From SVTX01 sp045660325 (GTDB lineage: Bacteria > Bacillota > Clostridia > Oscillospirales > CAG-272), in the NCBI GenBank assembly GCA_045660325.1, contig JAZRDO010000011.1:1-46512 (forward strand): a DNA stretch of 46,512 nt. The letters run 5' to 3'. Positions 35,971 to 42,582 of the stretch are shown here, piece after piece; position 1 is the stretch's first letter; each line of letters opens with the position of its first letter. The notes beneath the pieces were generated by a model. The model searched no databases. It was not told the DNA's origin and saw nothing but the letters and a program-made list of their open reading frames with translations. The position numbers were made by a program, and so were the translations under genes.

Positions 35971-35999
35971 AGCACCCCGAAAATTCGGGGTGCTTTATT
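35971..35999. terminator. Terminator between convergent genes
   Basis: Stem AGCACCCCGAA/TTCGGGGTGCT (35971-35981 with 35984-35994). Short T-rich tails on both strands. Confidence 0.8.
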
Positions 36000-36614
36000 T
36001 TAATCTTTACTGATAACCTTTTTTTGCCAAGACCTTTTGCCACACTCAGGGCATTTCATTTTTCTTGTCCGCCCAACGTGAGGAGCCATATACACACTCA
36101 TATACTTGGGCACGTACTTATGTCCGCAATGCTGACATTCATAATATCCCGCCACCTGCTCGATCCTCATAGCAAAGGAAAATCCAACGATCGCGGGAAT
36201 GAAACCCGAGAATACTATAATCAGTCTTTGCCAATCCTCCTTAATGGGAAACGTTGCTCCGAAAATGATGGGCGCGATCAAAATGATAATAGAAAGAACA
36301 CCTATAACCGTTTCAAACACAAGTAAGCGTTTATCGTTTTCTTCCTTTTGCTTCATCAATTCAATTAAATTCCTTTCGAGCTCCTTATTATAATTATCCA
36401 TAGAAACCAACTCTCCCGAAAGCAAATCGTTTACGGTGATCTCAAGAATAGCGCAAAGCTCAAGCATAATCGAGGAATCGGGCAGGGATCTTCCGCACTC
36501 CCACTTGGAAATTGCTCTATCGGTGATATTCAGCTTTTCAGCCAACTGCATTTGAGTAAGACCTTGATTCCTTCTGCGCTCCGCAATAAATTTTCCAATT
36601 TTGATCTGATCCAT
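36000..36614 (-). CDS. XRE-family regulator with membrane helices and C-terminal zinc ribbon
   Basis: The 204-residue protein has an XRE HTH (IGKFIAERRRNQGLTQMQLAEKL, then TDRAISKWECGRSLPD), two transmembrane helices (about 100-145) and a C-terminal zinc-ribbon-like end with YYECQHCGHKY and MKCPECGKRSW. This HTH-plus-membrane-plus-ribbon layout suggests a membrane-tethered sensor. The start is ATG 36614 with AGGAGG 7 nt before; the ATG at 36632 overlaps that RBS and sits at the predicted transcription start. Confidence 0.85.
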   Translation of the reverse strand: MDQIKIGKFIAERRRNQGLTQMQLAEKLNITDRAISKWECGRSLPDSSIMLELCAILEITVNDLLSGELVSMDNYNKELERNLIELMKQKEENDKRLLVFETVIGVLSIIILIAPIIFGATFPIKEDWQRLIIVFSGFIPAIVGFSFAMRIEQVAGYYECQHCGHKYVPKYMSVYMAPHVGRTRKMKCPECGKRSWQKKVISKD

Positions 36615-36636
36615 AAATTCGCCTCCTCTCATACTA

Positions 36637-36696
36637 ATTATAGACTAACTTTCAACGAAAATCAACATACCAACGGTTGATAAGAAAGCTTTCAAC
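36637..36696 (-). promoter_or_regulatory. Promoter of the XRE gene with repeated GTTGAAAG sites
   Basis: Minus strand: TTGATT (36660-36665), 17 bp, TATAAT (36637-36642). The octamer GTTGAAAG occurs twice, exactly 40 bp apart (36649-36656 and 36689-36696), once in the spacer. Plausible operators for the XRE protein. Confidence 0.65.
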
Positions 36697-36730
36697 CTAA
36701 GGCAGCAAAAATATATGCAATATTTGAAAA

Positions 36731-36756
36731 TCGGCAGGGACTTATATCCCCGCCGA
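36731..36756. terminator. Possible terminator after the carboxypeptidase-like gene
   Basis: Stem TCGGCAGGGA/TCCCCGCCGA with one mismatch-type pair. T-tract on the minus strand is short. Confidence 0.45.
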
Positions 36757-36761
36757 ATTCT

Positions 36762-38084
36762 TTATTTTCTCATTTTTGAATTAAAATGTAAGCGCTTGAA
36801 GCGGGTAACGATAACGTAAATAATTAATAGGATCGCCGCAATGATCAAGGTAATTATAAACGCGCGGGACTGAGTATATTCAAACAATATCTGCACTCCC
36901 GAAACGATAGGATTCTTATCGTAATCCTTCGTCATTACTATCTCGCACTCACCCACGACCTTACCGTCATACAGAGCCTTGATAGTACCGATCACCTCGC
37001 CCTCCTTGATAGGGGCTTTAAGGCTTGAGAGATCGGGTGTTATCTCATATTCAAGCTCCTCTACGACACCGCGAGGTATGTATACCTTAAAATCCTTTGC
37101 CGCTACGTACGGAGCACTTTTGGTGGGCAGGGCAGTAAGATCCACCTTTGTTCTACCGATCACGTCTCCCTCGTGGTAAAGAGTAACAAGATTGTATTCA
37201 TCGCGCGCCCAAGAGCAGATCTCCCTTGTGATATCGTACGCTAAAACCTCTTCATTGGGTCCTTCATTACCGCCGAGAACGATGCTTACGTAATTATGTC
37301 CCTCGTCCTCAAACACCGTAATAACACACCAACCGCCTGCTTCACCCGTATATCCTGCATTCATTCCGCGATATACGGAATCCTTCTTTGTAACAAGCTC
37401 TACCTTGTTTTTAATGCGTCTTGACGCATGTAGATTTGTCGGCTCGGTATTATACTCATAAGCAGATGCGATCTCCATAAAAATCTCGTTGTGATATGCC
37501 GCTATAACGATCTTGAGCACGTCGTTAACCGTAGTCTTCATAGCGTCGTTATCGGGATAGCCGAGGGGATTTGTATACGAAGTGTTATCCGCGCCAAGTG
37601 ACTTTGCTCTTTGATTCATTAAGGTTACAAAATCGGATGTGCTTCCCGCAACGTAATGCGCCAGAACGTACGCCGCATCGTTGTAGCTTCCGCAGATCGC
37701 TCCGTAAAGAAGGTCTCTTACGCTCAAGATCTCTCCTGCCTGAAGCGGAGGATTTGCGCGCATTCCCGAAACACCCGAGAGCATTTCACTTGTTATCTCA
37801 ACCTTATCGTCAAGAGAGCCCGCAAGCTTCTCACAAAGAATAAGGCCTGTCATTATTTTAGCCGACGTAGAGGTATGGATAAGCTTGTCCGTATTAGATT
37901 TAATAAGTGTGGATCCGTCAGTTACATTATACAAAAGCACACTCTCCGCCCCCGAAAAATCATTCGGCTTCTCTGCAGCACTTGTAGCAAAAGAAAAGGG
38001 AAGAATACTGATCGCAATAAGTATCATTGCCATAGCAAAAGAAAGAGATTTATTAAATTTTGTTTTGATAAAAAGCATTTTCAT
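36762..38084 (-). CDS. D-alanyl-D-alanine carboxypeptidase homologue (S11), catalytic motifs altered
   Basis: Penicillin-binding-protein fold of the DacA/DacF type, exported and anchored by a C-terminal helix (about 412-432). The 440-residue protein keeps the layout ESVLLYN...LIH, SYN (133-135, the SxN motif), the GYTGEAG region and a C-terminal beta domain. The nucleophile motif SxxK is TSAK (Thr73-Lys76) and KTG is NAG (242-244), both checked in the DNA. Loss of both Ser and the KTG Lys makes normal peptidase activity unlikely, so it may bind peptidoglycan or a partner. Last gene of the ribF operon, 22 bp after ribF. Confidence 0.85.
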   Translation of the reverse strand: MKMLFIKTKFNKSLSFAMAMILIAISILPFSFATSAAEKPNDFSGAESVLLYNVTDGSTLIKSNTDKLIHTSTSAKIMTGLILCEKLAGSLDDKVEITSEMLSGVSGMRANPPLQAGEILSVRDLLYGAICGSYNDAAYVLAHYVAGSTSDFVTLMNQRAKSLGADNTSYTNPLGYPDNDAMKTTVNDVLKIVIAAYHNEIFMEIASAYEYNTEPTNLHASRRIKNKVELVTKKDSVYRGMNAGYTGEAGGWCVITVFEDEGHNYVSIVLGGNEGPNEEVLAYDITREICSWARDEYNLVTLYHEGDVIGRTKVDLTALPTKSAPYVAAKDFKVYIPRGVVEELEYEITPDLSSLKAPIKEGEVIGTIKALYDGKVVGECEIVMTKDYDKNPIVSGVQILFEYTQSRAFIITLIIAAILLIIYVIVTRFKRLHFNSKMRK

Positions 38085-38106
38085 AAATAAACCTCCTTTG
38101 TCTTTT

Positions 38107-39054
38107 TTATAATTTCACGATACCCCTTGCCCGTCCCGCGTCACGAAGGATAGCATCCCTGAGCGCATCAAGGGACGGAAATTTCATCTCGCTACGGAGA
38201 TATTCGATAAATTCTATCTTGATAATTTTACCGTAAATATCACCCGAAAAATTCAAAATATACGTTTCGGCATTTACTATCTTTGAATCCTCAACCGTTG
38301 GACGGACACCTATATTGGTTACGCCTATATACGTCTTTCCGTCGATCGTACATCTCGTCGCATAAATGCCCGATTTAGGAATAAGCGAGCCATCCGAGAA
38401 AAACTGATTTGCGGTAGGCACACCGAGGCTTCTTCCAAGCTTCTTACCCGAAACCACCTCGCTTTCAAGCGAAAAGGCTCTTCCGAGCAGGGTGTTAGCA
38501 AGGGATATATCTCCGCCCTCTATAAGGCCTCTTATTCTCGTTGAGCTTACAGGCTTACCTGCGTGATCTATCTCACCCACAACAAAGGAATTACCGACTC
38601 CGAATTCCTTAATAAGCGTATTAGGATTACCCTCGCCACCCTTACCGAAACGGTAATTGTATCCGCACACGACGGAAACTGCGCCGATATCTTCTTTTAA
38701 ATACTTACAAAAATCGTCGTGCGGCATATCCATAAAGTAGCCGAAATCCGCAAGAACAACGAAGTCAAGACCGAGAGACAGCAATGTTTCCGCCTTCTTT
38801 TCGGGGAAATATATGGATTTGGGGGGATTTTTTACAAAATATTTCAATGGATTTGCCCTGAAGCTCCACGCTCCCGCAAAATCCGAAATTCTTCCGCTTC
38901 TCATTTCAAGCGCCTTTAAGATAAGCTCCTTATGCGCAATATGCACACCGTCAAAGTTGCCGAGCGCAACAGAGCATTTCATGCGCGAAAGATCTCTCAC
39001 GCGAGATTCCTCGCGGAATATTACCGTATATCCTTTAAATTCAACTGTATACAT
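38107..39054 (-). CDS. ribF: Bifunctional riboflavin kinase / FAD synthetase RibF
   Basis: Makes FMN and FAD from riboflavin. The 315 residues have the adenylyltransferase motif ALGNFDGVHIAHKELI, SSTRIRGLIEGGDI, and the kinase motif GVPTANQFF with GIYAT in the C-terminal domain. The start is taken as ATG 39054, just after the stop of the preceding gene; a TTG in frame at 39075 has no RBS. Second-last gene in a five-gene operon. Confidence 0.93.
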   Translation of the reverse strand: MYTVEFKGYTVIFREESRVRDLSRMKCSVALGNFDGVHIAHKELILKALEMRSGRISDFAGAWSFRANPLKYFVKNPPKSIYFPEKKAETLLSLGLDFVVLADFGYFMDMPHDDFCKYLKEDIGAVSVVCGYNYRFGKGGEGNPNTLIKEFGVGNSFVVGEIDHAGKPVSSTRIRGLIEGGDISLANTLLGRAFSLESEVVSGKKLGRSLGVPTANQFFSDGSLIPKSGIYATRCTIDGKTYIGVTNIGVRPTVEDSKIVNAETYILNFSGDIYGKIIKIEFIEYLRSEMKFPSLDALRDAILRDAGRARGIVKL

Positions 39055-39055
39055 A

Positions 39056-39352
39056 TCAGCTCTCTTTTTCCTCAAGATAGTACTTTACAAGCTCCTCAAG
39101 CAGCGTATCGCGATCAAGCCCGTTCATAAGCGCGCGGGCTCCCCTGAAATTACTGATATGAGCAGGATCGTCGGAAAGGATATAACCTATGATCTGAGAA
39201 ACCGAATTATATCCGCCGTCCTCAAGAATATGGCTTATCTCAAGCACGGTATCTCTGTATTCGGAAACATTCACCTCAGGCTCCTTTGACGGAAGCTTGA
39301 TAACCTTGGGAGATATTATTTTTGTGTCGTTATACTTTTTTGAATTGTTCAT
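39056..39352 (-). CDS. IreB/UPF0297-like small regulatory protein
   Basis: The 98-residue protein matches the IreB family: HILEDGGYNSVSQIIGYILSDDPAHISNFRGARALM, then RDTLLEELVKYYL. Family members in Firmicutes are targets of PASTA kinases and influence cell-wall stress tolerance. It has a longer N-terminal tail with several Ser/Thr (about 1-25). AGAGG overlaps the preceding stop. It is usually beside ruvX or alaS; here it sits between a membrane protein and ribF. Confidence 0.85.
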   Translation of the reverse strand: MNNSKKYNDTKIISPKVIKLPSKEPEVNVSEYRDTVLEISHILEDGGYNSVSQIIGYILSDDPAHISNFRGARALMNGLDRDTLLEELVKYYLEEKES

Positions 39353-39364
39353 GTCAATGACCTC

Positions 39365-39892
39365 TTATTGCGCGGACTCTCCCGTAAGCTTTGCTCTTGA
39401 AACAAGTCTTCTTTCCTTGCCAAGAAGTTTAAAGAGAATAAGCACCGCAGAATATATAATAAATAAAACAATAAAAACGGGAATGGCATAACGGTACGGA
39501 ACGTACTGTATCTGCTCGGCATCCGAAAGCCTGTCACCGTATGCGATAAGTGCGGAAATATACTTAACACCACCCGAAACAAGCCTGTTGAAATTAAAAA
39601 GCACGGAAATAAGGAACGTGCCAACCATTGCTATCGCACAGGAGATAATGCTTTCGGGAGCATTAAATCTCGCCTCTCGGAAGCCCTCCTTGTATGCCGC
39701 TATCGCCATAACGACTACGGGAGCTATGCAGTAGATAACAACACGTATTATCGTTTGATTGAAAAGGCTTATCACCAAGAACTCATTTAAGATCTTGAGC
39801 AACAAAAAATCAACCGCAACACCGCAAATACACGCGCCGATAATGTACGCGGTATATATAAGCGAATTTATTAGCGAATCGAGTATTTTCAT
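39365..39892 (-). CDS. Four-helix membrane protein of unknown function
   Basis: No family recognised. The 175 residues have about four transmembrane helices and a basic C-terminal tail. Its ATG overlaps the DUF1836 stop (ATGA), so it is translated with that gene. Confidence 0.75.
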   Translation of the reverse strand: MKILDSLINSLIYTAYIIGACICGVAVDFLLLKILNEFLVISLFNQTIIRVVIYCIAPVVVMAIAAYKEGFREARFNAPESIISCAIAMVGTFLISVLFNFNRLVSGGVKYISALIAYGDRLSDAEQIQYVPYRYAIPVFIVLFIIYSAVLILFKLLGKERRLVSRAKLTGESAQ

Positions 39893-40491
39893 AATTTGTA
39901 CGCTCCGATCTCATCCTTATAAAGCTCGTCGAGCATCTCGTCGGAATATCTCTTAATAAGCGCCGCATAATATGCTACAACGATTATTTCAAGCGCGTTT
40001 GTAAGTCTTTCCTTCGCACCATAGATCTTTTCATCGTAATCCTTTATAGTTTTTTCGATCACCTCGCGGATAGATCCAAGAGAGCAGACCTCATACGTCA
40101 TAAGCACGTCAAGTATCTTGCAAATATAATCGTAAAGCACGGATTCCTCAATGATATCGTCGCTCTTATCGTCAACCTTACCGTTAATATATTCGATAAG
40201 GAAAGCGATCTTATCAAGCTGCATGCAAGAACGGAGCATATTGATAATAAGAATGTGCGCCACCTGATTTATATCATACTTTTTAGACTTGGAATTTGCT
40301 ACCCATCCACGCTTTGTCCAGTTTTGAAGAGTGGAGCCGTCAATACCCGAAACCTCTCGGATCTGCGAAAGCATAACACCGCTGGAAATAAAAAACATCT
40401 TATTTAAGAACTCAATTCCCGTAACACCGTTAAGCTCGGCGCGATAAAGCTTCGTACCGGGAATAAGCTCGTCCTTGATTTGTAAATTCAT
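39889..40491 (-). CDS. DUF1836 protein, probable HTH regulator
   Basis: The 200 residues have an N-terminal HTH-like part (GVMLSQIREVSGIDGSTLQNWTKRGWV) and a helical rest with VAHILIINMLRSCMQLDKIAF, typical of DUF1836. The ATG at 40491 has AAGGAGAAG upstream; an ORF start at 40524 has none. It heads the operon and has a palindrome inside its own promoter. Confidence 0.85.
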   Translation of the reverse strand: MNLQIKDELIPGTKLYRAELNGVTGIEFLNKMFFISSGVMLSQIREVSGIDGSTLQNWTKRGWVANSKSKKYDINQVAHILIINMLRSCMQLDKIAFLIEYINGKVDDKSDDIIEESVLYDYICKILDVLMTYEVCSLGSIREVIEKTIKDYDEKIYGAKERLTNALEIIVVAYYAALIKRYSDEMLDELYKDEIGAYKL

Positions 40492-40563
40492 AATCTTCTT
40501 CTCCTTGAATGAGGATTTATACACAATTTGTTAAAATTTTAAAGCCAATAAAAATATATTTAT

Positions 40564-40592
40564 ATTATATCATACAGTCGTATGATTTGCAA
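40564..40592 (-). promoter_or_regulatory. Promoter of the DUF1836-ribF operon containing a perfect inverted repeat
   Basis: Minus strand: TTGCAA (40587-40592), 17 bp, TATAAT (40564-40569). The spacer is filled by ATCATAC-GACT-GTATGAT (40569-40586), a perfect 7-4-7 palindrome. A MerR-like or other dimeric regulator could bind here; the DUF1836 protein is the obvious candidate. Confidence 0.7.
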
Positions 40593-40634
40593 TAGCTTTT
40601 AGTCTATTAATTTAAAATTTAATGAGGAAAATTT

Positions 40635-41267
40635 ATGAAGGTCAAGCTGAGCTTCGGGGCGGCATTATTGCTTTTCAGCCTTATTTTATCCAGCAATTAT
40701 AATTTTGCCGTAGTATACGTTTTTTGCGCCGCAATACACGAAGCGGGACACTTATTTGCCGCAAAATTACTCGGCATTAAAATACGAGAGCTTTCTCTTG
40801 ATATAGCAGGCGCAAGGATAATACCGAACGGGGAAATAATGTCATACAAGAATGAATTTTTGCTGTGCGCCGCAGGTCCGATATCAAGCTTCTTGCTGTC
40901 GGTCATTTCACTTATGATCTACTCATTACGGCACAAAAATCTCAACTTCTCTGAGCTTATTTCAGTATTTGAAAGCACGGTCAACAGTATTGACGGCGCG
41001 CTTATACTGACGTTTGCTTTTTCTCTTATTCAAGCCTTGATAAATCTTCTTCCGATATCAAGCTTTGACGGAGCGCGAATGTTGGGATCGGCTTTATCTT
41101 TCGCGCTTGGCGAAAGAAGAGGGGATACGTTCCGCAGGGTGATCACGTTTGCTTTTACACTTTTAGTATGGATGGCTTCGGTATATATTTTGATCCGCGC
41201 GGGACAGGGACTGTCACTGTTTTCCTTCTCGCTTTGCATATTTTTAAAAATCTTTGAGGATAAATAA
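40635..41267 (+). CDS. M50 site-2-type metalloprotease
   Basis: Membrane zinc protease of the SpoIVFB/S2P type. The 210-residue protein has HEAGH for zinc (about 35-39), and SSFDGARML in place of the conserved NPDG motif, plus about five hydrophobic segments. CBS domains are absent. It has its own start with GAGGA (40624-40628) and ends at a bidirectional terminator. Confidence 0.85.
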   Translation: MKVKLSFGAALLLFSLILSSNYNFAVVYVFCAAIHEAGHLFAAKLLGIKIRELSLDIAGARIIPNGEIMSYKNEFLLCAAGPISSFLLSVISLMIYSLRHKNLNFSELISVFESTVNSIDGALILTFAFSLIQALINLLPISSFDGARMLGSALSFALGERRGDTFRRVITFAFTLLVWMASVYILIRAGQGLSLFSFSLCIFLKIFEDK

Positions 41268-41294
41268 AAAAAGCGGCGTCAAGACCGCTTTTTT
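41265..41294. terminator. Bidirectional terminator
   Basis: AAAAAAGCGG/CCGCTTTTTT stem between the convergent protease and phosphoesterase genes. Confidence 0.85.
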
Positions 41295-41829
41295 ATTTCT
41301 TTATATATTCGTACACCACCCTATACGTACCGAGCGCGCCGTTCTCCGAGGTACCTATAACGAATTTATCCGCCGAAAGCCTGCTTGGAATGTATACGTT
41401 TCCAAGCATTTCACGTGCAGAGCGCACCTTATCCGAATTGCCGTCCATAAAGAGAGTGGTATGGAATTTATAGTCAAGATCATACTCGTGAAGGGGTATG
41501 CCGTATTTCTCAAGCATGACAAAATTAAGCATGTCGTGTATTTTGTCAAGAATGTCATTTCTCTCCATTCTTATCCAACAAATATTATTCTCATACTCAA
41601 TTCCTCGCACCTTTATCTCAAACGGCTCCGATTCGTCGAAAACACTTATAATATCAGCCTTTACGCTATCAAACAAAGCATTGTCAATAGGGAACGATAT
41701 CTTAAGTGAAACGTGCAAGGGAAGTGTAAAATTGGAGTTTACAAAGCCTACCTCCTGCTCGACCGTTTGCGCTTTATTCTTTATTTCTTCAAGCTGACTG
41801 TCAACGTCAATTCCGATCCAAATGAACAT
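41293..41829 (-). CDS. 2H phosphoesterase (2'-5' RNA ligase-like)
   Basis: The 178 residues contain two HxT/SL-type motifs, HVSL (about 39) and HTTL (about 123), the paired histidines of the 2H phosphoesterase superfamily. Members cleave or join 2'-5' phosphodiester bonds. Substrate unknown. Confidence 0.8.
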   Translation of the reverse strand: MFIWIGIDVDSQLEEIKNKAQTVEQEVGFVNSNFTLPLHVSLKISFPIDNALFDSVKADIISVFDESEPFEIKVRGIEYENNICWIRMERNDILDKIHDMLNFVMLEKYGIPLHEYDLDYKFHTTLFMDGNSDKVRSAREMLGNVYIPSRLSADKFVIGTSENGALGTYRVVYEYIKK

Positions 41830-41914
41830 ACCTTACTCCTCCGTGTTTTTATAAATTATACCACAAATTGAAAAAGAATGCAAGAAAAATTTAATTATAA
41901 ATCAAAAGCTGGGA

Positions 41915-42189
41915 CGGGACTTGGAACCGAGATTTGCCGCGTTGCTTCCGCAACATCAAATGCGTCAAATCAAAAGAACGACAAGCGTTCGCCCAATGTC
42001 TAGGACGGGACTTGAACAACGTTCGCTTCGATAAGCGGACCGTCGGGAACGCCGCTCCCTGCAATTATTGGCTTGGGCCAATGCATACACCTACCTTGCT
42101 TTGATTGACGACACGGGACTTGGAACCGAGATTTGCCGCGTTGCTTCCGCAACATCAAATGCGTCAAATCAAAAGAACGACAAGCGTTC
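41915..42189. repeat. Two identical 76-bp direct repeats carrying tRNA-3'-end-like sequence
   Basis: Copies at 41915-41990 and 42114-42189 are identical over 76 bp and 199 bp apart. Each starts with CGGGACTTGGAACC, which on the minus strand reads like a tRNA T-arm (GGTTCCAAGTCCCG, one extra base). A related fragment, GGACGGGACTTGAAC, lies between them at 42003-42017, and a fourth match is in the real tRNA-Leu. Small hairpins (GTTGC-GCAAC, GAACG-CGTTC) recur inside. Confidence 0.85.
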
Positions 42190-42200
42190 TTTTCGCATAA

Positions 42201-42233
42201 AACTCCCGATAACTAACGTCGTTATCGGGAGTT
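42201..42233. other. Perfect 13-bp hairpin in the repeat field
   Basis: AACTCCCGATAAC (42201-42213) with GTTATCGGGAGTT (42221-42233), loop of 7. It may be a relic of another terminator. A second hairpin, ACGAAGC-GTCA-GCTTCGT, is at 42244-42261. Confidence 0.65.
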
Positions 42234-42262
42234 CTTCGTATTCACGAAGCGTCAGCTTCGTC

Positions 42263-42302
42263 AAAAACTAAAGGGTGGTCCAATGACCACCCTTTAGTTT
42301 TT
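42263..42302 (-). terminator. Terminator of tRNA-Leu
   Basis: A perfect 18-bp stem (42263-42280 with 42285-42302, loop CAAT) directly follows the tRNA 3' end on the minus strand and closes with TTTTT; its last base pair includes the CCA terminal base. Confidence 0.85.
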
Positions 42303-42385
42303 GGTGCAGGGGACGGGACTTGAACCCGCATGTCGTTAAACACTGGTGTCTGAGGCCAGCTTGTCTGCCATTCCAACACCCCTGC
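42302..42385 (-). tRNA. tRNA-Leu (CAG)
   Basis: The minus strand folds into a class II tRNA: acceptor GCAGGGG/CCCCTGC, D-arm, anticodon loop CTCAGAC (anticodon CAG, U33), long variable arm (TGT-TTAACG-ACA) and T-arm GCGGG-TTCAAGT-CCCGT, with discriminator A and an encoded CCA. The anticodon stem has one weak pair. Confidence 0.92.
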
Positions 42386-42396
42386 GCGACTCCGTT

Positions 42397-42425
42397 ATTA
42401 TATCACACTTTAAATTTATTGTCAA
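42397..42425 (-). promoter_or_regulatory. Promoter of tRNA-Leu
   Basis: Minus strand: TTGACA (42420-42425), 17 bp, TATAAT (42397-42402), 11 bp before the tRNA 5' end. Confidence 0.85.
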
Positions 42426-42479
42426 GTACAAATATCGCAAAATCACATTCTCTTTTTCTTTATTTTACCAATTAGAATA

Positions 42480-42508
42480 TTGACAAAGTTACTAAACGGT
42501 GGTATAAT
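42480..42508 (+). promoter_or_regulatory. Promoter of the Cys-rich lipoprotein gene
   Basis: TTGACA (42480-42485), 17 bp, TATAAT (42503-42508), about 75 bp before ATG 42583. It is divergent to the tRNA-Leu promoter. Confidence 0.85.
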
Positions 42509-42582
42509 AAACATTAGTTATTAGTGTATTTTAATCAAATAATTGCATCTCATTTTTTAAAATAAATTTTTAAGGGGGAAAA

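Noticed and set aside
41911..41990. Second and third tRNA genes in the repeat field
   Set aside because: Only the T-arm-like 3' fragments are present; no acceptor pairing, D-arm or anticodon arm could be folded.
41915..42189. CRISPR array
   Set aside because: Only two 76-bp copies spaced 123 bp apart, no regular spacers and no cas genes; the repeats look tRNA-derived.
42201..42261. Riboswitch or structured RNA
   Set aside because: The hairpins are isolated and follow a tRNA terminator on the minus strand, with no gene they could control.
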